Positions 1 to 8,997 of a stretch of DNA of 64,000 nt are shown here, piece after piece (positions within the stretch are counted from its first letter, which is position 1; each line of letters begins with the position of its first letter). The stretch comes from Pseudomonas inefficax. GTDB lineage: Bacteria > Pseudomonadota > Gammaproteobacteria > Pseudomonadales > Pseudomonadaceae. The position numbers and the translations under genes are program-made. The notes beneath the pieces were generated by a model. The model ran no database searches. It saw nothing but the letters and a program-made list of their open reading frames with translations, and was not told the origin of the DNA. The DNA lies in contig NZ_OPYN01000187.1 in the NCBI RefSeq assembly GCF_900277125.1, forward strand, positions 1-64,000. The letters run 5' to 3'.

Positions 1-1036
1 GCGGCATCATGGCGTCGGCGTCGGACAACTCCACCTCGATCGGCAATTGCGCCACGGTCACCCGCTTGGCCGCCAGCGGCATGGGTGGGCCATTGCTGGC
101 GCGGGCGAAGATGAACACCGTGTCATCCGGCTTGACCTTGTCCTTCAACGCCGCCGCCAGTTCCACCCGCACCTTCAAGCGAGCCGCCACGGGCGCCGCC
201 GCCTGCCCCAGCGATCCGCCCAGGCGCTCGGCGGCGCGATCGATGCCGCCCTGCAGCGCCGCTCGCGAGGCATCACCTTCCGGCAGCTGCGCCAGCAGGC
301 GCTTCCAGTAATCGATGGCTTCCTGGTAACGCTCGCCCTCGAAGGCAGCGATACCACGCAGGCCCAGGCTGGTCACTTCGTTGGGGTCGGCTTTCAGTGC
401 CTCGTCAGTCAGCGCCTGCAGTTGCGGGCTCCATTTCTTGTCGGCCGCGAAGTACAGCGCCTGTGCCCACTGCCCAATCAATTCGGGCTGGCGACCGGCC
501 AGGTTCACGGCGCGCTCGAAGGTACGCGCGGCTTCGGCGGGGCGCTGCTCGGCCATGTAGGCTCGTCCCAGGAAGTACACGGCCTCGGCCGAATCCGGCT
601 GGGCCTGCACCACCCGCTCCAGGCGGGCAGTCATTTCTTCCATCGACTTGGGCGCCTCGGCAAACTCCTGGGTCAGCTCCACCTTGTCGGCCGCACCGAA
701 ATGCAGGTACAGACCCAATGCCAGCAGCGGCACCAGCAGCGCCGCCAGCAACGGCAGGGCCTTGCCCAGGTGCCCCTGGCGCGGGGCTTCAGCACCCTCG
801 GTATCCGCCAGCAGCTCACGGGCGGCCTCGTCACGGCCCTTGGCCATCTGCGCCTCGTCGAGCACACCGGCGGCCTGCTGGGCAGCCAGCTCGGCGACGC
901 GCTCCTGATAAAGGGCCACGTTCAGGGCAGTGCGGTCTTCTTCCTGCTGACGGCCACGGCCACGCAGGATCGGGATCAGCAGGAAGCTGAGGGCAGCGAG
1001 CAGCAGCAGGCCCGCGCTAAGCCAGAATTCAATCAT
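1..1036 (-). CDS. ccmI: Cytochrome c maturation protein CcmI (3' end cut by window)
   Basis: CcmI works with CcmF/CcmH in the haem ligation step of System I cytochrome c maturation, where it chaperones apocytochrome c. Translation from the ATG at 1036 begins MIEFWLSAGLLLLAALSFLL, an N-terminal membrane segment. A basic, glutamine-rich cytoplasmic loop and a second hydrophobic segment (LLAALLVPLLALGLYLHFG) follow, then a periplasmic TPR region with VYFLGRAYMAEQRPAEAART-like repeats. The frame stays open to base 2, so the C-terminus lies outside the window. The start overlaps the end of ccmH by 8 bases, which supports co-transcription as the last ccm gene. Identification rests on family features and operon position. 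Confidence 0.93.
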   Translation of the reverse strand, partial: MIEFWLSAGLLLLAALSFLLIPILRGRGRQQEEDRTALNVALYQERVAELAAQQAAGVLDEAQMAKGRDEAARELLADTEGAEAPRQGHLGKALPLLAALLVPLLALGLYLHFGAADKVELTQEFAEAPKSMEEMTARLERVVQAQPDSAEAVYFLGRAYMAEQRPAEAARTFERAVNLAGRQPELIGQWAQALYFAADKKWSPQLQALTDEALKADPNEVTSLGLRGIAAFEGERYQEAIDYWKRLLAQLPEGDASRAALQGGIDRAAERLGGSLGQAAAPVAARLKVRVELAAALKDKVKPDDTVFIFARASNGPPMPLAAKRVTVAQLPIEVELSDADAMMP

Positions 1037-1517
1037 GGGTCTGTTCTTTTTCCAGCAATTTGGCGAGACGCTCGCGTTCTTCGGCAGACAACTCGTTGGC
1101 GCCCTGCACGGCCGCACCGCGACGCCGGCGCACGATCAGCGCCAGCACCACGAAACCACCGGCCAGCAAAATCCCCGGGCCGAACCACAGCAGCCAGGTA
1201 CGCCCGCTGAGCGCCGGCTTGTAACGCACGAAGTCGCCATAGCGGTCGACCATGAAGTCAACGATCTGCTGGTTGCTCTTGCCCTCGCCGAGCATGCGGA
1301 AGATTTCCCGACGCAGGTCGGCGGCAATCGGCGCGTTGGAGTCGGCGATGTCCTGGTTCTGGCACTTGGGGCAGCGCAGCTCCTTGGTCAGCTGCTGGTA
1401 GCGCTCACGCTCGGCATCGTCGCGGAACTGGTAGGTGTCGATGGCCGCCCTGGCCACACCTGCCAGGCTCAACCCCATGAAGAGCCCCAGCACGGCAGCT
1501 GCCAGCCCCCGCTTCAT
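1029..1517 (-). CDS. ccmH: Cytochrome c maturation thioredoxin-like protein CcmH
   Basis: CcmH is a membrane-anchored periplasmic thiol-disulfide protein that keeps the haem-binding cysteines of apocytochrome c reduced for ligation. The 162-residue product has an N-terminal signal/anchor (about residues 4-24), the family motif LRCPKCQNQ with redox cysteines C49 and C52, and a C-terminal membrane helix (WLLWFGPGILLAGGFVVLAL) followed by a basic stretch. The length fits the short, separate CcmH of pseudomonads; in E. coli CcmH is fused to a CcmI-like part. It overlaps ccmG by 4 bases (ATGA) and ccmI by 8, so the three are translationally coupled. Confidence 0.96.
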   Translation of the reverse strand: MKRGLAAAVLGLFMGLSLAGVARAAIDTYQFRDDAERERYQQLTKELRCPKCQNQDIADSNAPIAADLRREIFRMLGEGKSNQQIVDFMVDRYGDFVRYKPALSGRTWLLWFGPGILLAGGFVVLALIVRRRRGAAVQGANELSAEERERLAKLLEKEQTHD

Positions 1518-2050
1518 GGCTTGGCCTCGTCGACCAGGCCCTGGTACAGCGGCGCCAGCTGCTCGCGCCAGACCGTGGCATCGACCACGCCCACGTGCTT
1601 GTAGCGGATGATGCCCTTGGCATCGACCAGGAAGGTTTCCGGTGCGCCATACACGCCCAGGTCCAGGCCCAGGCTGCCTTGCTCGTCACGGATGTCCAGC
1701 TGGTAAGGGTTGTGGAACTCGGCCAGCCACTTCAGGGCCGCCGCATTGTCGTCCTTGTAGTTGACGCCGTGGATCACCACGCCCTGCTGGGCCAGCTGGT
1801 TCAGGTACGGGTGTTCGACCTTGCACGACGGGCACCAGGTGGCCCACACGTTGACCAGTGCCGGGCGGCCTCGCAGGTCGGCCTCGGTCAGGGTACGGTC
1901 GCCTTGGGTCGAGGCCAGGGAGAACGCCGGGAAAGGTTTGCCGATCATTGCCGAAGGCAGCTCGTCGGGCTTGAGGAACAGCCCCTTGTAGAGGAACACC
2001 GCCACCAGCAGGAATACCGCCAGGGGGACTACCATGATCCAACGCTTCAT
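1514..2050 (-). CDS. ccmG: Thiol:disulfide interchange protein CcmG/DsbE
   Basis: CcmG is the periplasmic thioredoxin-fold reductant that passes electrons to CcmH and apocytochrome c. The 178-residue protein has an N-terminal signal anchor (residues 4-21, IMVVPLAVFLLVAVFLY), then a thioredoxin domain with the active site W72-C73-P74-S75-C76 in VWATWCPSCKVE. The conserved GVNYKDD segment and the GAPETFLVD cis-proline region typical of DsbE follow. It overlaps ccmF by 4 bases upstream and ccmH by 4 bases downstream. Length and motifs match the family closely. Confidence 0.96.
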   Translation of the reverse strand: MKRWIMVVPLAVFLLVAVFLYKGLFLKPDELPSAMIGKPFPAFSLASTQGDRTLTEADLRGRPALVNVWATWCPSCKVEHPYLNQLAQQGVVIHGVNYKDDNAAALKWLAEFHNPYQLDIRDEQGSLGLDLGVYGAPETFLVDAKGIIRYKHVGVVDATVWREQLAPLYQGLVDEAKP

Positions 2051-4035
2051 GCAGCTGCTCCAGACACGCCCAGGGCATCACGCACCCGGGTCTTGACCTT
2101 GACGCGATAGCGCCGGTCGAGGGCCGCCAGCAACCCGCCCAGGCCGGTCAGCAGACCGCCCAGCCAGATCCAGCGGACGTAAGGCTTGATATGCACGCGT
2201 ACCGCCCAGGCGCCGTTCTCCAGCGGCTCGCCGAGGGCCACGTACAGGTCACGGGTGAAGCCGGCGTCGATGCCGGCTTCGGTCATCATCGACTGCTGCA
2301 CGGTGTACAGGCGCTTCTCCGGGTGCAGGGTGGTCACTTCACGGCCATCACGGCTGACCACCACGGTGCCCTTGTCGGAGATGAAGTTCGGCCCTTCGAA
2401 GTGCCTGGCGCCCTGGAACAGGAACTGGTACCCGCCCAGCTCCACGCTCTCGCCCGGAGCCATGCGCAGGTCGCGTTCGGCGCTGTTGTTGCTCGACAGC
2501 ACCACACCCAGCGCGCACACCGCCAGGCCCAGGTGCGCCAGCTGCATGCCCCAGTAGCTGCGAGCCAGCCCGGGCAGGCCCTTGAGCAGGCCTTTGTGGC
2601 GGGTCTTGTCGAGGATGTCGCGCAGCCCGCCAAGCACCACCCAGGCGGCCAGGGCGAAGGCGGTCAGGGTTGGCCAGTCGAAATCGTCGACGATAAAGCC
2701 CGCCACCGGCGCAAGGATGGCGCTGCCGATCAGCACCGGGGTCATCATGCTGGCCAGCCATTTGCCGGGGGTGTCTTTCCAGCGCACCACCACGCCCACA
2801 CCCAGCACCACCATCAACAGTGCCATGAGCGGCAGGAACAAGGCATCGAAATACGGTGGGCCGACCGACAGCTTGGCCCCGGTGAGCGCATCGAGCACCA
2901 GTGGGTACAGGGTACCGAGCAGAATCATCGACGCCGCAACCACCAGCACCAGGTTGTTGGCCAGCAGCAGTGTCTCGCGCGACCATAGGGCAAAGCCGAC
3001 CTGGCTCTTGACCACCGGTGCGCGCAAGGCGAACAGGGTGAGCGAACCACCGACCACGAACAGCAGGAAGATCAGGATGAAAATGCCGCGCGACGGGTCG
3101 GCGGCAAACGCGTGCACCGAGGTCAGCACACCGGAGCGCACCAGGAAGGTACCCAGCAGGCTCAACGAGAACGCGGCAATCGCCAGCAGCACGGTCCAGC
3201 TCTTGAACACCCCGCGCTTCTCGGTCACCGCCAGCGAGTGGATCAGCGCCGTACCTACCAGCCAGGGCATGAACGAGGCGTTTTCCACCGGGTCCCAGAA
3301 CCACCAGCCACCCCAGCCCAGCTCATAGTAGGCCCACCAGGAGCCCAGGGTAATGCCGACGCCGAGGAAGGCCCAGGCAACGATGGTCCAGGGCCGCGAC
3401 CAGCGCGCCCAGGCGGCGTCCAGGCGGCCACCGAGCAAGGCGGCGATGGCGAAGGCGAAGGCCACCGAGAACCCGACGTAGCCCATGTACAGCATCGGCG
3501 GGTGGACGATAAGGCCAAAGTCCTGCAATAGCGGGTTGAGGTCGCGGCCATCGGTCGGCACCTGCGGCAGCAGGCGCTGGAACGGGTTGGAGGTGATGAT
3601 CAGGAAGCTCAGGAAGCCCACGCTGATCATGCCCATCACCGCCAGCACGCGGGCCAACATCACCTGCGGCAGCTGCCGCGAAAACACCGAAACGGCAAAG
3701 GTCCAGCCGCCGAGGATCAGCGCCCACAGCAGCAGCGAACCTTCGTGGGCGCCCCACACGGCACTGAACTTGTAGTACCAGGGCAAGGCGCTGTTGGAGT
3801 TGCTGGCCACATAGGCGACCGAGAAGTTGTCGGTCATGAAGGCATGGGTCAGGCAGGCGAAGGCAAAGGCCAGAAAGGCGAACTGCCCCCAGGCCGCCGG
3901 CCGCGCCAGGCTCATCCACAGGCTGTCGCCACGCCAGGCGCCCAGCAGCGGCACGCTGGCCTGCACGACGGCAAAGCAGATGGCCAGGATCATCGCCAGT
4001 TGGCCGAGCTCGGGGATCACCAGCGCCGCGTTCAT
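2047..4035 (-). CDS. ccmF: Haem lyase subunit CcmF
   Basis: CcmF is the large integral-membrane core of the CcmFHI haem-ligation complex. It belongs to the haem-handling protein superfamily. The 662-residue sequence has many transmembrane segments and the tryptophan-rich WWD-type motif GWGGWWFWDPVENASFMPWL near residues 230-250. Conserved histidines flank it, including HPPMLYMGYVG, and the periplasmic C-terminal part ends with an RYRVK basic tail. It overlaps ccmE by 4 bases and ccmG by 4, inside a tightly coupled ccm operon. Length is normal for the family. Confidence 0.97.
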   Translation of the reverse strand: MNAALVIPELGQLAMILAICFAVVQASVPLLGAWRGDSLWMSLARPAAWGQFAFLAFAFACLTHAFMTDNFSVAYVASNSNSALPWYYKFSAVWGAHEGSLLLWALILGGWTFAVSVFSRQLPQVMLARVLAVMGMISVGFLSFLIITSNPFQRLLPQVPTDGRDLNPLLQDFGLIVHPPMLYMGYVGFSVAFAFAIAALLGGRLDAAWARWSRPWTIVAWAFLGVGITLGSWWAYYELGWGGWWFWDPVENASFMPWLVGTALIHSLAVTEKRGVFKSWTVLLAIAAFSLSLLGTFLVRSGVLTSVHAFAADPSRGIFILIFLLFVVGGSLTLFALRAPVVKSQVGFALWSRETLLLANNLVLVVAASMILLGTLYPLVLDALTGAKLSVGPPYFDALFLPLMALLMVVLGVGVVVRWKDTPGKWLASMMTPVLIGSAILAPVAGFIVDDFDWPTLTAFALAAWVVLGGLRDILDKTRHKGLLKGLPGLARSYWGMQLAHLGLAVCALGVVLSSNNSAERDLRMAPGESVELGGYQFLFQGARHFEGPNFISDKGTVVVSRDGREVTTLHPEKRLYTVQQSMMTEAGIDAGFTRDLYVALGEPLENGAWAVRVHIKPYVRWIWLGGLLTGLGGLLAALDRRYRVKVKTRVRDALGVSGAAA

Positions 4036-4487
4036 GGCCTCGCCTCCCCGCCAGTGGCGGCCTGGCCGCTTTCCTTCAGGGCCTTGGTGACCTCGGGCGG
4101 CATGTACTTCTCGTCGTGCTTGGCCAGTACTTCATCGGCTACCACCACGCCGTCGGCGTTGAGCTTGCCGAGGGCGACGATGCCCTGCCCTTCGCGGAAC
4201 AGGTCGGGGAGGATGCCACGGTAGGTGATCGGCACCGACTTGTTGAAGTCGGTGACCACGAAGCGCACGTCGAGCGAATCGGACGAACGCTGCACCGAAC
4301 CTTTTTCGACCATGCCGCCGGCGCGGATGCGGGTGTCCAGCGGCGCTTCGCCGTTGGCGATCTGGGTCGGGGTGTAGAACAGGTTGATGTTCTGCTGCAA
4401 TGCGCTCAAGGCAAAGCCGACGGCAACCCCGACGCCGACCAGCAGGCCGACGATGAGCAACAGGCGTTTCTTGCGCTGCGGATTCAC
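4032..4487 (-). CDS. ccmE: Haem chaperone CcmE
   Basis: CcmE is a membrane-anchored periplasmic haem chaperone that binds haem covalently through a histidine before passing it to CcmF. The 151-residue product begins with a basic stretch (NPQRKKR) and one membrane helix (residues 9-30). An OB-fold domain follows, with the motif VLAKHDEKYMPPEV, in which H124 is the predicted covalent haem ligand and Y128 the axial ligand. The start is a GTG whose first four bases overlap the ccmD stop (GTGA). This fits the coupled architecture of the operon. Confidence 0.96.
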   Translation of the reverse strand: MNPQRKKRLLLIVGLLVGVGVAVGFALSALQQNINLFYTPTQIANGEAPLDTRIRAGGMVEKGSVQRSSDSLDVRFVVTDFNKSVPITYRGILPDLFREGQGIVALGKLNADGVVVADEVLAKHDEKYMPPEVTKALKESGQAATGGEARP

Positions 4488-4660
4488 TGGTTGTTCTCCC
4501 GGCGCAAACGGCGCGCCTCATCTTGCAGGTAGCGACGGCGGGCCAGCACGGGCGCCGCGACGTTCAACGCCAGCACCGCCAGGCAGATACCATAGGCCGT
4601 CCACACGTACAGGCCATGGTGGCCCATGGCGAGAAAGTCACCGAAGGTGGCGAAACTCAT
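4484..4660 (-). CDS. ccmD: Small haem exporter protein CcmD
   Basis: This 58-residue ORF starts at the ATG at 4660 (MSFATFGDFLAMGHHGLYVW) and ends with ...RRENNQ. It has the CcmD pattern: a short N-terminus ending in GHHGLYVW, one transmembrane helix (TAYGICLAVLALNVAAPVL), then an arginine-rich cytoplasmic tail (RRRYLQDEARRLRRE). CcmD stabilises the CcmABC transporter complex and helps release holo-CcmE. It overlaps ccmC by 4 bases (ATGA) and ccmE by 4 bases (GTGA). The small size makes homology weak, but position and topology are diagnostic. Confidence 0.93.
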   Translation of the reverse strand: MSFATFGDFLAMGHHGLYVWTAYGICLAVLALNVAAPVLARRRYLQDEARRLRRENNQ

Positions 4661-5424
4661 TGTGCGGCCCTCCGCCCCAGGCTGTTCAATACTTCATCCT
4701 TGACCCAACTGGCGCGTGCCTCGCGCTTGAGCACTTCAAGGCGCATGCGCAGCAACAGCACAGCGCCAAAGAAGCAGTAGAAGCCCAGCGCCGTGCACAG
4801 CAGCGGCAGCCACATTTCTGCGGGCATCGCCGGTTTTTCGGTGAGGGTGAAGGTGGCACCCTGGTGCAGGGTGTTCCACCACTCCACCGAGTACTTGATG
4901 ATCGGGATGTTCACCACGCCGACAATCGCCAGTACCGCGCAGGCCTTGGCTGCACTGTCACGATTACTGATTGCCTGGCCCAGCGCAATGATGCCGAAGT
5001 ACAGGAACAGCAGGATGAGCATGGACGTAAGGCGGGCATCCCAGACCCACCAGCTACCCCAGGTGGGCTTGCCCCAGATGGCCCCGGTGACCAACGCCAC
5101 GGCGGTCATCCAGGCACCAATCGGTGCAGCGCATTGCAGGGCGACGTCGGCCAGTTTCATCTTCCACACCAGCCCCACCACCCCGGCCACTGCCAGCAGC
5201 ACGTAGCAGGACTGCGCCAGCATCGCCGCCGGCACATGGATGTAGATGATGCGGAAGCTGTTGCCTTGCTGGTAGTCCTGGGGGGCAAAGGCCAGGCCCC
5301 AGGTGATGCCGACCAGCAGCAGGAGCACGGCAGCGCCGGCAAGCCACGGCAGCATGCGGCCGCTGATGGCATAGAACCATTTTGGGGAGCCCAGCTTGTG
5401 GAACCACGTCCAGCTTATTTTCAT
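4657..5424 (-). CDS. ccmC: Haem transporter/handling subunit CcmC
   Basis: CcmC is the membrane protein that loads haem onto CcmE at the periplasmic face. The 255-residue protein has about six transmembrane helices and the signature WWD motif GSWWVWDARLTSMLILL, flanked by the conserved periplasmic histidines (YIHVPAA and the YSVEWWNTLHQG segment). It lies between ccmB (46-base gap) and ccmD (4-base overlap). Size and motifs are standard. Confidence 0.97.
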   Translation of the reverse strand: MKISWTWFHKLGSPKWFYAISGRMLPWLAGAAVLLLLVGITWGLAFAPQDYQQGNSFRIIYIHVPAAMLAQSCYVLLAVAGVVGLVWKMKLADVALQCAAPIGAWMTAVALVTGAIWGKPTWGSWWVWDARLTSMLILLFLYFGIIALGQAISNRDSAAKACAVLAIVGVVNIPIIKYSVEWWNTLHQGATFTLTEKPAMPAEMWLPLLCTALGFYCFFGAVLLLRMRLEVLKREARASWVKDEVLNSLGRRAAQ

Positions 5425-5470
5425 CAGGGTACATCCAGGGTATTGGCCGGGCTTGAAAGCCCGGGACTCG

Positions 5471-6139
5471 TTATTCGCCGACGCTGATCTTCAGACCGGC
5501 CGCTATCGCAAAGGGTGCCAGGGTCACGGCCAGGGCCGTCAAGCTGGCGAGCCAGAGCAGGTGGCCGGTTGCCGGCATATTCTGCAACGCCGCTTGCAAC
5601 GCACCACTGCCCAGGATCAATACAGGGATATACAACGGCAGAATCAGCAATGCCAGCAACAAACCGCCGCGTTTCAGACCGACCGTCAACGCCGCACCCA
5701 CCGCGCCCAGCAGGCTCAGCACCGGTGTGCCAAGCAGCAGCGAGCCGAGCAGCACCGGCAGGCAATGGCTCGGCAGCCCCAGCATCAGCGCCAGCAGCGG
5801 CGCCAACAATACCAGCGCCAGCCCGGAAAAGATCCAGTGCGCCAGCACCTTGGCCAGCACCAGCAGCGCCAACGGGTGCGGCGACAGCACCCACTGCTCC
5901 AGCGAGCCGTCCTCGAAATCGCTGCGGAACAGGCCGTCCAGCGACAACAGCACCGCCAGCAATGCTGCCACCCAGACCAGGCCTGGCGACAAGGTTTGCA
6001 ACAATTGGCTTTCCGGGCCGACTGCCAGCGGGAACAGCGCAACCACGATGGCGAAGAATACCAAAGGGTTGGCCAGCTCGGCCGGGCGACGGAACAGCAG
6101 GCGCGCTTCGCGGCGCAACAACAGGATGAATACGCTCAT
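5471..6139 (-). CDS. ccmB: Haem exporter membrane subunit CcmB
   Basis: CcmB is the permease subunit of the CcmABCD ABC-type complex that releases haem-loaded CcmE. The start chosen is the ATG at 6139 (MSVFILLLRREARLLFRR). Its first bases overlap the ccmA stop codon (ATGA), and it gives the usual 222 residues; an ATG three codons upstream is also possible. Six hydrophobic segments are visible, including FFAIVVALFPLAVG, LVWVAALLAVLLSLDGLF and the C-terminal LASLTALAVTLAPFAIAAGL. Confidence 0.95.
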   Translation of the reverse strand: MSVFILLLRREARLLFRRPAELANPLVFFAIVVALFPLAVGPESQLLQTLSPGLVWVAALLAVLLSLDGLFRSDFEDGSLEQWVLSPHPLALLVLAKVLAHWIFSGLALVLLAPLLALMLGLPSHCLPVLLGSLLLGTPVLSLLGAVGAALTVGLKRGGLLLALLILPLYIPVLILGSGALQAALQNMPATGHLLWLASLTALAVTLAPFAIAAGLKISVGE

Positions 6140-6768
6140 GCCGCCCATTGCCCCAGGTTAAGTTCACGGTAACCGGAGGGCTTGCGTTCCAGTGTGTGGT
6201 GGGTGGTCAGCACCACTGTGCCGCCCTGCTCGCAGTGGGCCGCCAGGTGCGCCTCGAGCTGCGCCACGCCCTGCTTGTCGAGGGCGGTGAATGGTTCGTC
6301 GAGAATCCACAGCGGTGGGCTTGCCAGGTACAGCCGGGCCAGGGCCACGCGGCGCTGCTGGCCGGCCGACAGTGTGTGGCAGGGCACATCTTCGAAACCG
6401 CGCAGGCCAACGGCCTCCAGCGCCGCCCAGATCGCCTCGCGGCTGGCCGGCTGGTGCAGGGCGCACAACCAGGTGAGGTTTTCCTCGGCGGTGAGCAGGT
6501 CCTTGATGCCAGCGGCATGGCCGATCCACAACAGGATGCTGGCCAGGGCGTGACGCTGCTCGGCCAGTGGCTCGCCGCCCAGCAGGATCTCCCCGGCGGT
6601 CGGCTGCATCAGGCCGGCCAACAGGCGCAGCAGGCTGGTCTTGCCGCTGCCGTTGGGGCCGCTGATCTGCAGCATGTCGCCGGGCCGCAGCTCGAATGCG
6701 AGGTGCTCGAACAGCAGGCGCCAGTCGCGCTCGCAGGCCAGGCCCGCGGCTTGGAGGTGAAGGGTCAC
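6136..6768 (-). CDS. ccmA: Haem exporter ATP-binding subunit CcmA
   Basis: CcmA is the ATPase of the CcmABCD complex, and its hydrolysis drives release of haem-loaded CcmE. The 210-residue protein has Walker A GPNGSGKT (residues 37-44), the ABC signature LSAGQQRRVALARL, Walker B LWILDEP followed by FTALDKQG, and the H-loop TTHH. It is the first gene of the minus-strand ccm operon. The roughly 265 bases upstream hold a REP palindrome pair and separate it from the divergent fliK-like gene. Confidence 0.97.
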   Translation of the reverse strand: MTLHLQAAGLACERDWRLLFEHLAFELRPGDMLQISGPNGSGKTSLLRLLAGLMQPTAGEILLGGEPLAEQRHALASILLWIGHAAGIKDLLTAEENLTWLCALHQPASREAIWAALEAVGLRGFEDVPCHTLSAGQQRRVALARLYLASPPLWILDEPFTALDKQGVAQLEAHLAAHCEQGGTVVLTTHHTLERKPSGYRELNLGQWAA

Positions 6769-6810
6769 GGTTTCGCCTTATCTTTGTAGGGCTTCAGAAT
6801 GGTGTTGTCC

Positions 6811-6897
6811 GCTTCGCGGGTGAACCCGCTCCCACAGGGTTCTGCGCAGCTTTCAAGCCTTGCGCCGTACCTGTGGGAGCGGGTTCACCCGCGAAGC
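6811..6897. repeat. REP palindrome pair between ccmA and the fliK-like gene
   Basis: Two inverted copies of a Pseudomonas REP unit with core GCGGGTTCACCCGC flanked by CTCCCACAGG lie at 6811-6838 and 6870-6897, facing each other across about 30 bases. The same unit recurs at several operon borders in this window. Confidence 0.9.
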
Positions 6898-7033
6898 AGA
6901 CGACACCGCTCTGAAGCCTTGTGTCTCAAGTCGCCCCCTACGCTGCCGTTATACTGGCAACCACGGGCGGTCGGCATTATTACACGTGCTACCGCGCTGC
7001 CAAGAGGGCGGGCTCGACAGGTTGTATACAATC

Positions 7034-8590
7034 ATGACTGAAATCAATAGTCTCGGCACACAAACCACGGTCAGCCCTCAGGCCATCAAGGCGGGCATGA
7101 CCGGCGAACTGCTGCGCCTGACGCAACCGCAGCCAGGTTTGATGGCGCCCGGCGAGACCGCGCAGGCCGAGGTCATGTCGTTGCGCCAGGTGGGCCAGGA
7201 CTTCCAGCTGGTGCTGCGGCTGATGCAGGCCAACGGCGCCCAGACCCAGTTGCAGGCCAGCGCCAGCCAGCCCTTGCCCCAGGGCAGCCAGGTCACGGTC
7301 AGCCAGCCTGAAAGCAACCGCCTGGCGATCATGCTGCAGCAGGCCAGTGCCAGCCAGATCGCTACCCTCACCCGCCTGGATACCAGCAAAGTGCCGGTCG
7401 GCACCCTGCTGCAGGGCAAGGTCCTGACCAACCAGGTGCTGGCCCAGGCGCCCGGCCAGCCCGTCGTCTACCGGGCGCTGGTCAGCCTGCTCAACAGTGC
7501 CCAGGCGGGCGCTACCCTGAGCGTGGACAGCCCGCGCCCGCTGGCCGTCGGCAGCCTGCTCAGCGCGCTGGTGCAGGGCGACCAGTCACTGCGTTTCGTA
7601 CCGCTCAGCGGCCGCCAGGACCAGCTCAGCATTGCCCAGCAGCTGCTGACCCAGCAAAACCGCCAGGCTTCGCTGCCTGGCCTGCTCAATGCCCTGCAAC
7701 AGGTGGCCCGTGACCCGGGCGCCGATGGCGAGCTGCGAGCCAGCGCCGAACGCCTGTTGGCCAGCCTGCCGGAAGCCCGGCAACTGGGTGATGCCAAGGC
7801 AGTGGCCCAAGCCCTGAACAACAGCGGCGCCTTTCTCGAAGCCAAACTGCTGGGCGGTTTCCCGGCCAGCGTCGCCACCGACCTCAAGGCGCACTTGCTG
7901 CGGCTGATCAACGTCGCACCGGCCAGCGTACCCGGGGCACCCAACCTTTCGCCCGCCGCCCTGGCCGTTACCATGCCGGCCTTGGCCCGCAACGCGCTGG
8001 GCATGCTCGAACGGGTCAGCCCCAAGCCGCAACCGGGCGCATTCCCGCTGCCGTCGCGCCTGCTCAAGGCCATGGAGGATGAAGGCGACCTGCAACAATT
8101 GCTGCGCCTGGCCGCCGCTGCCGTATCGCGCCTGCAAAGCCATGCCATGAGCAGCCTGCAACAAACCGGTACCTTGGAAAACGGCAACCTGCAAACCACC
8201 TGGCAAACCGAAGTGCCGATCCGTCACGGTCAGGAGTTCATCCCCCTGCAGGTCAAGCTGCAGCGTGAGGAAACGCCACAACAGCAGGCCGACCGCCAGC
8301 AGGAATCAGCCGACCCGCTGCAAGCCCTGTGGCGTATCGAACTGGCTTTCGACCTGTTGCCCCTTGGCCCGGTGCAAGTGCAGGCGCAATTGAGCCTGGG
8401 TCGCCTGAGTGGCCAGCTGTGGGCAGAACGCGAACAAACCGCCCGGCTGATCGACAGCCAGCTCGGTACCTTGCGCGAGCGCCTGCTGGCGCGCGGACTG
8501 GATGTAGGCGACCTGGAATGCCACCCCGGCACGCCGCCACAAGGCCCGCGTACACGGTTGGAGCAACGCTGGGTGGATGAAAACGCATGA
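7034..8590 (+). CDS. FliK-like hook-length control domain protein
   Basis: The start chosen is the ATG at 7034 (MTEINSLGTQTTVSPQ), giving 518 residues; the open frame runs further upstream but without a better start. The protein is rich in glutamine and alanine. Its C-terminal part (about residues 420-500; LPLGPVQVQAQLSLGRLSGQ) resembles the Flg_hook domain of FliK. A second, canonical fliK is at 34799-36061, so this is a paralogue. FliK-type proteins act as molecular rulers and trigger the substrate switch of the flagellar export gate through FlhB. The gene overlaps the following FlhB-C-like gene by 4 bases (ATGA), which matches its presumed partner. Its actual role here is inferred. Confidence 0.8.
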   Translation: MTEINSLGTQTTVSPQAIKAGMTGELLRLTQPQPGLMAPGETAQAEVMSLRQVGQDFQLVLRLMQANGAQTQLQASASQPLPQGSQVTVSQPESNRLAIMLQQASASQIATLTRLDTSKVPVGTLLQGKVLTNQVLAQAPGQPVVYRALVSLLNSAQAGATLSVDSPRPLAVGSLLSALVQGDQSLRFVPLSGRQDQLSIAQQLLTQQNRQASLPGLLNALQQVARDPGADGELRASAERLLASLPEARQLGDAKAVAQALNNSGAFLEAKLLGGFPASVATDLKAHLLRLINVAPASVPGAPNLSPAALAVTMPALARNALGMLERVSPKPQPGAFPLPSRLLKAMEDEGDLQQLLRLAAAAVSRLQSHAMSSLQQTGTLENGNLQTTWQTEVPIRHGQEFIPLQVKLQREETPQQQADRQQESADPLQALWRIELAFDLLPLGPVQVQAQLSLGRLSGQLWAEREQTARLIDSQLGTLRERLLARGLDVGDLECHPGTPPQGPRTRLEQRWVDENA

Positions 8591-8928
8591 GCCAGAAGCA
8601 CACACGCCAGGCCATTGCCCTGAGCTACGACGGCCAGCAGGCCCCTACCCTCAGTGCCAAGGGCGACGATGCGCTGGCCGAGGCCATCCTTGCCCTGGCC
8701 CGCGAGCACGAGGTGCCGATCTACGAAAACGCCGAGCTGGTACGGCTGCTGGCGCGTCTGGAGCTGGGCGACCAGATCCCCGAGGCACTGTACCTGACCA
8801 TTGCAGAGATCATAGCGTTTGCCTGGCAGTTGCGCGGCAAAGTGCCTGCCGGGTTCGGCGACGAGCCCCAGGCCCCGAGCGACATTACACCGGTAACCCC
8901 GCTGCTGCCACCGGGCAACCACCGCTAA
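8587..8928 (+). CDS. fhlB: Stand-alone FlhB C-terminal domain protein (FhlB/FlhX type)
   Basis: The 113-residue protein matches only the cytoplasmic C-terminal domain of FlhB. Its ALSYDGQQAPTLSAKGDD...HEVPIYENAELVRLLARLELGDQIPEALY aligns with the part of FlhB just after the NPTH autocleavage site (compare ALQYDPEKGGAAPLLLAKG in flhB at 29165-30307). The NPTH motif itself and all membrane segments are absent. It therefore resembles the post-cleavage FlhB fragment that binds FliK and chaperones. It is coupled to the FliK-like gene (4-base overlap) and followed after 69 bases by the first toxin-like gene. Such proteins occur in pseudomonads; their role is not firmly set. Confidence 0.85.
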   Translation: MSQKHTRQAIALSYDGQQAPTLSAKGDDALAEAILALAREHEVPIYENAELVRLLARLELGDQIPEALYLTIAEIIAFAWQLRGKVPAGFGDEPQAPSDITPVTPLLPPGNHR

Positions 8929-8997
8929 ATAGTTACCACCGCTCGCGGCCCCTGCCATTCAGCCTTGCCATCTCCGTCTACGTGCAAGGTGAACATC

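Noticed and set aside
6860..7033. Upstream in-frame extension of the fliK-like gene
   Set aside because: It runs out of a REP unit and lacks a ribosome site; the ATG at 7034 begins a sensible protein.
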